NCBI GenBank assembly: GCA_023387695.1
Contig: JAEWHT010000403.1
Coordinates: 1-8,065, forward strand
Origin: Pseudomonadota bacterium
GTDB lineage: Bacteria; Pseudomonadota; Alphaproteobacteria; Rhizobiales; Xanthobacteraceae
Direction of reading: 5' to 3'
DNA length: 8,065 nucleotides
The notes beneath the pieces are model-generated. The model was not told the DNA's origin. It searched no databases and worked only from the letters and a program-made list of their open reading frames with translations. A program made the position numbers and the translations under genes. This document shows, piece after piece, positions 1 through 5,667 of the stretch. Positions within the stretch are counted from its first letter, which is position 1. Each line of letters starts with the position of its first letter.

Positions 1-510
1 ATGGGCCGGATCGGCCAGGCCATCGCGCGCCGCCTCGATGCCTCGCTGGTGCCGGTGGTCTACCACTCGCGCAATCCGTCCAAGGACGTGTCCTACAAGC
101 ATTACCCCGATCTGATCGAGATGGCGAAGGCGGTCGACACGCTGATGGTGATCGTGCCGGGCGGCGCCAGCACCAATAAGATGATCAATGCCGAGGTGTT
201 CAAGGCGCTCGGCCCGCGCGGCGTGCTGGTCAACGTGGCGCGCGGCTCCGTGGTCGACGAGCAGGCGCTCGTGCAGGCGCTGAAATCAGGCACCATTCTG
301 GCTGCGGGTCTCGACGTGTTCGCGGCCGAGCCCAACGTGCCGGACGAGCTCAAGACCATGCAGAACGTCGTGTTGCTGCCGCATATCGGTTCGGCCTCGG
401 TGGTGACGCGCAACGCGATGGATCAGCTCGTGGTCGACAACCTCAAATCATGGTTCGCCGGCAAGGCGCCGTTGACGCCGGTTGTCGAAACGCCGTTCAA
501 GGGGCGCTGA
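1..510 (+). CDS. D-2-hydroxyacid dehydrogenase (GHPR/hydroxypyruvate reductase type), 5'-truncated by window edge
   Basis: NAD(P)-dependent reduction of 2-keto acids such as glyoxylate or hydroxypyruvate to D-2-hydroxy acids in the cytoplasm. The visible 169 residues begin inside the Rossmann nucleotide loop (GRIGQAIA, residues 2-9), so the ATG at base 1 is an internal Met and about 150 N-terminal residues lie outside the window. All three catalytic residues of the family are visible: Arg81 (NVARGSVVDE), Glu110 (VFAAEP) and His128 (LLPHIGSA). The second beta strand ends in HSRN (22-25) rather than an acidic residue, which by family knowledge suggests a preference for NADPH (inference). The C-terminal cap DNLKSWFAGKAPLTPVV is typical of the GHPR subgroup. 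The exact substrate cannot be read from the sequence. The stop overlaps the next start by one base (TGATG). Confidence 0.93.
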   Translation: MGRIGQAIARRLDASLVPVVYHSRNPSKDVSYKHYPDLIEMAKAVDTLMVIVPGGASTNKMINAEVFKALGPRGVLVNVARGSVVDEQALVQALKSGTILAAGLDVFAAEPNVPDELKTMQNVVLLPHIGSASVVTRNAMDQLVVDNLKSWFAGKAPLTPVVETPFKGR

Positions 511-1205
511 TGTCCGCTCTTCGGGTCGTTGCGTTCGCCGTCGCGGTCTACTTGGCCGCGATCGGCATCCTGCATGCGCAGGATGCGACGACCCTGAAGA
601 AGGAGATGATTGGGCAGTGGGAGCTCTCGACCACCGAGCGCAGCAAGACCTGCGTCGTCACGATCAAGGGCGACGCCGTGCCACAGGGGTTCAAGCTCGA
701 ACTCGAGCCGGCGTGCAAGACGGCGCTGCCCTTTACCAAGGATATCGTCGCCTGGAGTGTGAAGGGCCTTGGAGACATCGTTCGTTTGCAGGATGCGGCC
801 GGTGAATCCGTGATCGACTTCACCGAGGTCGAGGCAGGCATCTTCGAAGGCCTGCGGCAGGGTGAGGGCGTTTACATCCTCCAGGACCTCGCCGCCGCCC
901 GCTCGATGGCCAAGTCGATGGACCAGATGATCGGCGACTGGGCGATGGTGCGCGGCAACGGCCAGCCGATCTGCGGATTGACGCTGACCAACACGGAAGC
1001 CGAGCAGGACAATTTCCAGGTCTTCCTCAAGCCGAAATGCGACGCGGCGATCGCCCAGTTCAATCCGACACAATGGCGGCTGGAGCGCGGCCAGATCATC
1101 CTGATGTCGAAATCGGGCGACGTATGGCAGTTCGAGGCCGATGACAACGCGCAATGGCGGCGGGTTCCCGATACCGCCGATCCCCTGATCATGCTGCGTC
1201 AATAG
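510..1205 (+). CDS. Exported protein with two tandem Inh/AprI-type metalloprotease-inhibitor domains
   Basis: 231 residues, start at 510 chosen because it gives a clean signal peptide (residues 1-23, ending near LHAQD), has AAGGGG (499-504) as ribosome site, and overlaps the upstream stop as TGATG. The mature part is an internal duplication with a period of about 107 residues: MIG-W (Trp37 and Trp144), a Cys eleven residues later (Cys48 and Cys155), a second Cys 21-22 residues on (Cys69 and Cys177), then a Trp (82 and 189) before a beta-hairpin. This Trp/Cys-Cys/Trp pattern matches the Inh (AprI/Omp19) beta-barrel inhibitors, each with one disulfide, which act in the periplasm on serralysin-type or other proteases. 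Family members usually carry one such domain of about 100 residues, so the double form is notable. No protease or type I exporter gene is visible, so the target is unknown. Confidence 0.82.
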   Translation: MSALRVVAFAVAVYLAAIGILHAQDATTLKKEMIGQWELSTTERSKTCVVTIKGDAVPQGFKLELEPACKTALPFTKDIVAWSVKGLGDIVRLQDAAGESVIDFTEVEAGIFEGLRQGEGVYILQDLAAARSMAKSMDQMIGDWAMVRGNGQPICGLTLTNTEAEQDNFQVFLKPKCDAAIAQFNPTQWRLERGQIILMSKSGDVWQFEADDNAQWRRVPDTADPLIMLRQ

Positions 1206-1251
1206 GCGCTCGTCCGTTAATCTTTCTGCTCTGCAATTTTTCTGCTGTCCA

Positions 1252-1278
1252 TGTCGATCCCGCCCCGGGCGGATCGTC
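1252..1278 (+). promoter_or_regulatory. Predicted ECF42-type promoter (TGTCGA-N17-CGTC)
   Basis: TGTCGA at 1252-1257 and CGTC at 1275-1278 are separated by 17 bases. This matches the motif I recall for ECF42 sigma factors (-35 TGTCGA, -10 CG[A/T]C, described in Streptomyces venezuelae). It lies in the gap upstream of the DGPF gene and the ECF42 gene, where an autoregulated promoter is expected. A transcript would start near 1285, leaving a leader of roughly 55 bases. The spacer itself holds a near-perfect inverted repeat (1260-1272, CCGCC-CCG-GGCGG). Confidence 0.75.
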
Positions 1279-1299
1279 ATCCCTATAGCGAGCTGATCG

Positions 1300-1318
1300 C
1301 GCAGCCGAACCGGCTGCG
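1300..1318 (+). promoter_or_regulatory. Perfect hairpin in the leader of the DGPF gene
   Basis: CGCAGCCG (1300-1307), loop AAC, CGGCTGCG (1311-1318): an 8-bp perfect GC-rich stem lying between the predicted -10 element and the ribosome site AGGAG (1331-1335). There is no T-run after it, so it is not a standard intrinsic terminator. It could stabilise the leader, act as an attenuation element, or be a DNA operator. Role unknown. Confidence 0.5.
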
Positions 1319-1341
1319 TCTCGCCTCAACAGGAGTTTTGC

Positions 1342-1749
1342 ATGCGCTTTATGTACATCGTCACCTCCAGCCAGCCCATGAGAGGCCCGAGCCCGGCGCT
1401 GATGGAGGCCATGCAGAGGATTTCCGAGCGGGAAATCAAGGCCGGTCGCATGATCGACAATGGCGGCCTGATGCCGCTTGCGACCGGCGCGCGGGTGCGG
1501 ATCATCGACGGCGAGCTCAGCGTGATCGATGGCCCGTTCATCGAGGCCAAGGAAGTGGTCGGCGGCTACGCGATTTTCGAGCTGCGCGACAAGGCGGAAG
1601 CTCTCGCCATGGCCAAGGAATTCATGCAGCTGCATCTCGACCACATGCCGGGTTGGGACGGCACCTGCGAATTGCGGGCCTTCGCGACCCCCGGCGTCGA
1701 TGGGGCCTGCGAGGTCGATTCGCGTTCGAGCGTAGCCGCCCACGCGTGA
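1342..1749 (+). CDS. YCII-related DGPF-domain protein, partner of ECF42 sigma factor
   Basis: 135 residues with a strong ribosome site (AGGAG, 1331-1335, six bases before the ATG). The N-terminus MRFMYIV and the signature VIDGPFIE (DGPF at 63-66) followed by EVVGGYAIFEL and a C-terminal WDGTCELR segment place it in the YCII-related/DGPF family (Pfam YCII, COG3795), small cytoplasmic alpha/beta ferredoxin-like proteins whose activity is not established. Genes of this family are typically found beside ECF42 sigma factors and are their best known targets, which fits the downstream gene, 28 bases away, and the promoter at 1252-1278. After about residue 118 the tail is low in structure and specific to this protein. 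Enzymatic function and ligand cannot be inferred. Confidence 0.9.
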   Translation: MRFMYIVTSSQPMRGPSPALMEAMQRISEREIKAGRMIDNGGLMPLATGARVRIIDGELSVIDGPFIEAKEVVGGYAIFELRDKAEALAMAKEFMQLHLDHMPGWDGTCELRAFATPGVDGACEVDSRSSVAAHA

Positions 1750-1781
1750 TGGACCGCACCGCGCGTCTTCGGCGGCTATGA
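1749..1781 (+). other. Possible 10-codon mini-ORF bridging the DGPF and sigma-factor genes
   Basis: An ATG at 1749 overlaps the DGPF stop by one base (TGATG, 1747-1751), reads ten codons (MDRTARLRRL), and ends in a TGA at 1779-1781 that overlaps the sigma-factor ATG (ATGA, 1778-1781). Such an arrangement would let ribosomes pass from one gene to the next by reinitiation even though the sigma-factor start has only a weak ribosome site (GGCGG). There is no evidence that the peptide itself is made or functional, and chance overlap is possible. Confidence 0.3.
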
Positions 1782-3046
1782 CGGCCGCCGACATCGATCA
1801 GGTCATCCGTGCCAATTGGCGCGTCGTGCAGCCGCGGCTGATCGCGACGCTGTCACGGATGCTGCGCGATGTGCCGCTCGCGGAAGAGTTAACCCAGGAT
1901 GCATTGGTCGCGGCACTCGAAGCCTGGCCAAGCATCGGCATACCCCAAAATCCCGGCGCCTGGCTGATGACGACCGCCAGGCGTCGTGCGCTCGATGTCT
2001 TGCGCCGCGGCAAGATGCTGAGCGAGAAGCACGACATGCTGGCGCGGGACATGGTGCAGGAGCAGGAGACCGTGCCTGATTTCGATGCCGCGCTCGACGA
2101 TGACATCGGCGATGAATTGCTTCGGCTCGTCTTCACGGCCTGTCATCCGATCCTGTCGCGCGAAGCCCGCGCGGCGTTGGCGCTGCGCATGATCTGCGGC
2201 CTGACGACCTCCGAGATCGCGCGTGCCTACCTCGTCCCCGAGGCAACGATCTCCCAACGCATCGTCCGCGCCAAGCGGACGCTGTCGAATTCCGGCCTTG
2301 CCTATGAGACGCCGAGCGGCGAAGCCCTGTCGGAGCGTCTCGCTTCGGTGCTGGAGGTTGTCTATCTGATCTTCAACGAGGGTTACCTCGCAGCACGAGG
2401 CGACGAATGGGTGCGCCCGCAGCTTTGCAACGAGGCACTGCGCATGGGCCGCGTGCTGGCAGGCCTGGCCCCGGACGAGCCCGAGGTTCACGGCCTCGTC
2501 GCCCTGATGGATTTGAATGCCTCGCGCGCCCAGGCGCGCACCGATGCGAATGGCGATCCTATTCTGCTGATGGACCAGAATCGTGCGCTCTGGGATTGGT
2601 TGCAGATCCGGCGCGGGCTGCACTCGCTCGAACGCGCGCGAGAGCTCGATGGCAATGGAGGATTCTACGCGCTTCAGGCCGCCATCGCGGCTTGTCACGC
2701 GACGGCGGAGACGGCTGCAAGCACCGACTGGCAGCGCATCGCGCAGCTCTATGCCGAGCTGGCGCGGCTGGTGCGTTCGCCGGTCATCGAGCTCAATCGC
2801 GCGGTCGCGGTCGGCATGGCCGAAGGGCCGCAAGCCGGACTTGACGTACTGGACGAGATCGCCGGCGCCCCGGCGCTGGCGACCTATCATCATCTGCCGG
2901 CGGTTCGTGGGGACTTCCTGCAAAAGCTTGGACGGCTCGCAGAGGCGCGGCAGGCCTTCGAAGCCGCCGCGCATCTGGCGACCAACGGACGAGAACGCGC
3001 GCTGATGGAGCGCCGCGCTGCGGCGCTCCACGATCAGTCCCTCTAG
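1778..3046 (+). CDS. ECF42-type RNA polymerase sigma factor with C-terminal TPR-like domain
   Basis: 422 residues, about twice the length of an ordinary ECF sigma factor. The sigma-2 region spans roughly residues 14-78 (RMLRDVPLAEELTQDALVAA, then NPGAWLMTTARRRALDVLRR). Sigma-4 is at about 112-170 with the helix-turn-helix GLTTSEIARAYLVPEATISQ (141-160). From about 185 onward comes the long helical extension typical of COG4941/ECF42 proteins, with VYLIFNEGY (195-203), LMDQNRALWD (264-273), SPVIELNRAVAVGMAEG (334-350) and YHHLPAVRGDFLQKLGR (370-386); the last part is TPR-like. ECF42 factors lack a dedicated anti-sigma factor, and none is seen here; the extension is thought to control activity. 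The unit is probably co-transcribed with the upstream DGPF gene and drives it from 1252-1278. The ATG at 1778 is the first good start; its ribosome site is weak, which suggests translational coupling. Confidence 0.93.
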   Translation: MTAADIDQVIRANWRVVQPRLIATLSRMLRDVPLAEELTQDALVAALEAWPSIGIPQNPGAWLMTTARRRALDVLRRGKMLSEKHDMLARDMVQEQETVPDFDAALDDDIGDELLRLVFTACHPILSREARAALALRMICGLTTSEIARAYLVPEATISQRIVRAKRTLSNSGLAYETPSGEALSERLASVLEVVYLIFNEGYLAARGDEWVRPQLCNEALRMGRVLAGLAPDEPEVHGLVALMDLNASRAQARTDANGDPILLMDQNRALWDWLQIRRGLHSLERARELDGNGGFYALQAAIAACHATAETAASTDWQRIAQLYAELARLVRSPVIELNRAVAVGMAEGPQAGLDVLDEIAGAPALATYHHLPAVRGDFLQKLGRLAEARQAFEAAAHLATNGRERALMERRAAALHDQSL

Positions 3047-4440
3047 GTCATCGCCTTGGGTGCTGGTGCGGTGCCCTGCGCCCATTTCTCCATCTTGCCG
3101 AGCACACCCCAGACCGTGAGCGCGAGCGAGATCGGGAGCGCGAATTGGCTCAGGCCCGGCACCACATTCGCGATCGTTCCGAACAGCCCGGCAAGACCTC
3201 CCGCATCGGGGCTTGCAGTCACCGCGGAGAGCAGCGCGGTGACGAGCGAGCCGCCGATGCCGAGCGCGGTCTTCTTGCCATCGAGCATTTTGCCGATGGT
3301 CTCGCCGAGCGCGCCGTTAACCTGGCCGAGAACGGGCTTGTCGTTCTTGTTGAGCAGGGCGCTGAGCATGTCGAGGACTGGCTTCAACTGATCGACGGGT
3401 GCGGGATTGGTCGGAGCGACCGTGCCAGGCAGGGGTGTGGTCTTGTTGACGAGGGAGAAGAGCCTCTCGATCAGGCTGATCGGGTCGTTGGCGACCGAAG
3501 GCGTGTTACCGGATGTCGTGCCAGCAGATGTCGTGCCTGCCTGCGGAACGCCGGCGGCTTGCAGCAATTGAGCAAGGCTGTCCAGCCGCCGCAGGATCTG
3601 GGACAGATCCGCATTCGGCGTCTGGACCGGCTGTACGCCCGCGCGTGTGATGGCTGCGATCGTGGTCCCGTCGAGCAGGCCGGTGTCCTGCAAGCCGTTC
3701 CGTTGCTGAAACTGCGAGACCGCGGCCTTCGTCTTCGGTCCGCTTATGCCGTCTTCGTCGAGCGGCGGAGTGGCGCCCAGTTTGTTGAGGGTCTGCTGCA
3801 TCAGCAAGACCGATGACGCCACGTCCTCGTCGGGCTCGGACTGGGGGACAATGGACGGACTGTCCTCGAGCGTGATCGACGAATCCTGCGACATCATCGC
3901 ATGCAGGATGACGGCAGTACCGAGCTGGGAATCGACATGGTTCGGATCGAAGACGTGGTCGGCAACGAATTTGCCGGCCCTCGCTTCGCCCGGCCCATAG
4001 AGCGTCGAGCCGCCATAGAGATAGGGCGAGTTGACGCCCTTGGCGTGATAGCCGAGGCCGTTGAAGCATTCGAGCCGGTAGAGAGTGCGCGCCAGGCACC
4101 AGTCCTGCGTACCGACGAAGTGCTGGATTCTCAGCGCATCGACAGCACCGTCGACAAACGAGGCAAATGGGCCGCGCCCTTTCGGAACGAGACTTGTCAC
4201 GCGATGCAGCGCCTCGCCGTTGCCGAGATAGGTGTCGAAATCGAAATTGGACTCGCGATAGTGGCAGAGCGCGACGAAGTACCAGGGCACACCGGTCAAG
4301 CGCTCGACCTGTTGATAGGTCGCCTTGCCGTTGATCGCCTTGCGTGCCGTCGCATTGGCCTCGCTAAGGCGTGCGGGCCGGATCTGGAGGTCGGCCCAGT
4401 TGCTCTCATATCCGCTCTTCAGGTTCTCGTAGGACACCAT
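3043..4440 (-). CDS. Lysozyme-like, peptidoglycan-binding protein with hydrophobic C-terminus (endolysin-like)
   Basis: 465 residues from the ATG at 4440, which has GGGAG six bases upstream on the minus strand; the frame stays open further upstream but that part looks non-coding. Residues about 40-180 resemble the lysozyme-fold domain of phage-type endolysins: CHYRESNFDFDTYLGNGE (59-76, Glu63 is the candidate catalytic acid), VPKGRGPF (85-92), ECFNGLGY (124-131) and VNSPYLYGGS (136-145). A PG_binding_1-type module follows at about 205-265 (LLMQQTLNKLG, DGISGPKTKAAVSQFQ). A Thr/Ser/Gly linker (301-318) leads to a helical segment and then a hydrophobic Gly/Ala-rich region (391-448) that may enter membranes. 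No N-terminal signal peptide is visible. It likely cleaves or binds murein, but no phage genes surround it. The stop shares CTAG (3043-3046) with the convergent sigma-factor gene. Confidence 0.82.
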   Translation of the reverse strand: MVSYENLKSGYESNWADLQIRPARLSEANATARKAINGKATYQQVERLTGVPWYFVALCHYRESNFDFDTYLGNGEALHRVTSLVPKGRGPFASFVDGAVDALRIQHFVGTQDWCLARTLYRLECFNGLGYHAKGVNSPYLYGGSTLYGPGEARAGKFVADHVFDPNHVDSQLGTAVILHAMMSQDSSITLEDSPSIVPQSEPDEDVASSVLLMQQTLNKLGATPPLDEDGISGPKTKAAVSQFQQRNGLQDTGLLDGTTIAAITRAGVQPVQTPNADLSQILRRLDSLAQLLQAAGVPQAGTTSAGTTSGNTPSVANDPISLIERLFSLVNKTTPLPGTVAPTNPAPVDQLKPVLDMLSALLNKNDKPVLGQVNGALGETIGKMLDGKKTALGIGGSLVTALLSAVTASPDAGGLAGLFGTIANVVPGLSQFALPISLALTVWGVLGKMEKWAQGTAPAPKAMT

Positions 4441-4725
4441 TTCTTGCTCCCGCGAATGGATAAAATATCGGTTCGTTGTGCAAATCGGGCGTAAGCCGCG
4501 TGCCGATATCTGCGGGCATGGGCTTCGAAGGTGCTTCGGCCAATCTGGCAGGTCGCCGTTGGAGCGCATGTGAAATGGTTTACACCTCGCGACGCGAGAG
4601 GCTGCGGTCAAAGGACGCAACGTCGGTCGATGCACGCGCGAGCGCTTGGTCGCGACACGCGTGAGAGGAACCCGCCGGTCGGCAGTCCGTTAGCAATGGA
4701 GATGATCCGCTTAGGGAATCCAGCG
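4441..4725. other. Divergent intergenic region between endolysin-like and stress-protein genes
   Basis: 285 bases with no convincing gene. On its right side it carries the sigma-EcfG promoter (4667-4691) and the ribosome site AGGGA (4713-4717) of the plus-strand gene. On its left side it has the ribosome site of the minus-strand gene and a short AT-rich patch (about 4458-4469), which could be the -10 region of that gene, although I could not find a matching -35. A small inverted repeat CTCGC-GAC-GCGAG lies at 4586-4598, of unknown meaning. Confidence 0.5.
4667..4691 (+). promoter_or_regulatory. Sigma-EcfG (general stress response) promoter, GGAAC-N16-CGTT
   Basis: GGAAC at 4667-4671 and CGTT at 4688-4691 are 16 bases apart, an exact match to the alphaproteobacterial EcfG consensus (GGAAC, 16-17 bases, CGTT) controlled by PhyR-NepR. 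Transcription would begin near 4698, just after the ATG at 4696, which rules out that codon and supports translation from 4726. Confidence 0.8.
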
Positions 4726-5100
4726 ATGGCCAAGCGTGTTCTTGCAATCGGCATCGAACCCGGCAATGCGGACTACAGTGCGTTCCCGCAGCTCACGCCG
4801 GCACTCGTGCGCAACTACATCGAAGCGCAACTCCTGCGCTTGCGTGGTCTCGGCTACGAGGTCACGAGCTGCCTGATCGATCCCGATGTTGCCGCAGAAG
4901 CAAGCGTGACGACGGCGTTGCGAGACGAGAGCTTCGATTGCATCGTCATCGGTGCCGGTCTGCGTGAGCCAAAGGAGCGGCTGCTGTTGTTCGAGCAGGT
5001 GCTCAACCTCGTCCATCGCCTGGCGCCACAGGCCGCCATCTGCTTCAACACGACGCCTGCCGACACCGCCGAATCCGTGCAGCGCTGGATCGATCCGTAG
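4726..5100 (+). CDS. Small conserved-type hypothetical protein under predicted sigma-EcfG control
   Basis: 124 residues. The ATG at 4726 is preferred over the upstream in-frame ATGs at 4696 and 4702 because the promoter places the transcript start near 4698 and AGGGA (4713-4717) sits eight bases ahead. I do not recognise a named family, although the protein looks like a short hypothetical common in Bradyrhizobium. It reads as a compact alpha/beta fold: strand KRVLAIGIEP (3-12), a helix with PALVRNYIEAQLLRLRGLG (25-43), strand YEVTSCLID (44-52), strand FDCIVIGAGLRE (70-81), helix around LLLFEQVLNLVHRLAP (86-101), strand AAICFNTTP (103-111), then TAESVQRWI. No signal peptide or membrane segment, so cytoplasmic. 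The GAG turn after a strand resembles response-regulator or Rossmann-like folds, but there is no phosphorylation site or catalytic motif I can name. Function unknown; a role in general stress adaptation is inferred only from the promoter. Confidence 0.8.
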   Translation: MAKRVLAIGIEPGNADYSAFPQLTPALVRNYIEAQLLRLRGLGYEVTSCLIDPDVAAEASVTTALRDESFDCIVIGAGLREPKERLLLFEQVLNLVHRLAPQAAICFNTTPADTAESVQRWIDP

Positions 5101-5260
5101 CCGCGGTACTCGCCTCTTTCCGGTCGTGTGCGGCGGCGACGGCTGTCGCTGCAGGCTGTCAGGCTGGCGTAAGGAGCGGGGCCTGCCGCATTCAAACGAT
5201 TATTCTGGCCCGGGATCGTCCCAACCGCTATGACTGGCGGCCTTAGATGGGAGGATTCGG

Positions 5261-5566
5261 ATGCTTCGACGGCTTGGAATTGCAGCGTGTTTCGCGGTCG
5301 CGGTTGCCGTGCCCGTTCATGAGGCGGCCGCGCAGGACGCCATCGGCGGCGCTATCCTCGGCGGTGTGGGTGGCGCGATCGTCGGTGGTGCGCTCGGCGG
5401 CGGCCGCGGCGCGGCTATCGGTGCGGTGGTCGGCGCCGGCACGGGTGCTGCGATTGCCTCCGAAGGCGAACGCCGGCGTTCCGGCTATTACGCCTATCAG
5501 CGCGGCTGCTACATGCAGCGCCCGGATGGCCGCTACGTCCCGGTCGATCCGCGATACTGCTACTAA
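5261..5566 (+). CDS. Secreted glycine-zipper protein
   Basis: 101 residues with a strong ribosome site (GGGAGGA, 5249-5255, five bases before the ATG). A signal peptide covers residues 1-24 (MLRRLGIAACFAVAVAVPVH then EAAA, cleavage before QD). Residues 27-65 form a glycine zipper with repeated GG-x-x-x-GG spacing (AIGGAILGGVGGAIVGGALG followed by GAAIGAVVGAG), the kind of segment that packs helices in or on membranes. The C-terminus (75-101) is Tyr/Arg/Pro-rich with two Cys (83 and 100) that could pair, ending VPVDPRYCY, a pattern typical of small Bradyrhizobium envelope proteins. Expected in the periplasm or outer membrane; precise role unknown. It appears to be a single-gene unit: 160 bases separate it from the previous gene and a strong hairpin follows it. 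Confidence 0.87.
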   Translation: MLRRLGIAACFAVAVAVPVHEAAAQDAIGGAILGGVGGAIVGGALGGGRGAAIGAVVGAGTGAAIASEGERRRSGYYAYQRGCYMQRPDGRYVPVDPRYCY

Positions 5567-5576
5567 TCAAGTGGCG

Positions 5577-5602
5577 GCCGGCGCCTCAAAGGAGGCGCCG
5601 GC
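5577..5602 (+). terminator. GC-rich hairpin downstream of the glycine-zipper gene
   Basis: An 11-bp perfect stem (left arm 5577-5587, right arm 5592-5602) with loop AAAG begins ten bases after the stop at 5566. The following bases (5603-5611) include ATTT but no long T-run, so it is a weak intrinsic terminator or a 3'-end stabiliser. Its place suggests that the next gene is transcribed separately. Confidence 0.55.
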
Positions 5603-5667
5603 GCCGGATTTGACCTCGGCAGTGCGCATTGGCTCGGCGAGCCGCGATGTCGAATTGGTGGACTCGC

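Noticed and set aside
1146..1168. Minus-strand GGAAC and CGTT resembling an EcfG promoter
   Set aside because: The spacer is 14 bases rather than 16-17, it lies inside a coding region, and no minus-strand gene follows.
1206..1250. Possible terminator after the inhibitor gene (T-run near 1237-1241)
   Set aside because: The T-run is preceded only by a 3-bp stem (TGC-TCT-GCA), too weak to support a call.
423..1280. Long minus-strand open frame (285 codons) opposite the inhibitor gene
   Set aside because: It is a GC-rich antisense shadow: Arg/His/Gln-rich, no recognisable domain, and the plus strand carries a signal peptide and a clear internal duplication.
1889..3085. Minus-strand open frame of 398 codons opposite the ECF sigma factor
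   Set aside because: The plus strand encodes an unmistakable sigma factor; the antisense reading is Arg/Gln/His-rich with no motif.
3145..4494. Plus-strand open frames opposite the endolysin-like gene
   Set aside because: Compositionally odd shadows of the minus-strand coding sequence, which has recognisable domains and a good ribosome site.
4441..4635. Upstream extension of the endolysin-like protein by 65 residues
   Set aside because: The added residues are Arg/Pro/Cys-rich without family similarity, and GGAGC sits correctly ahead of the ATG at 4440.
4531..4725. Upstream extension of the EcfG-controlled hypothetical protein
   Set aside because: The predicted transcript start near 4698 lies after these codons, so they would not be in the mRNA.
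5201..5206. TATTCT as a -10 element for the glycine-zipper gene
   Set aside because: No plausible -35 hexamer lies 16-18 bases upstream.
5648..5653. Second TGTCGA as an ECF42 promoter ahead of the DUF1444-like gene
   Set aside because: No CG[A/T]C at the right distance, and it is too close to the start codon.
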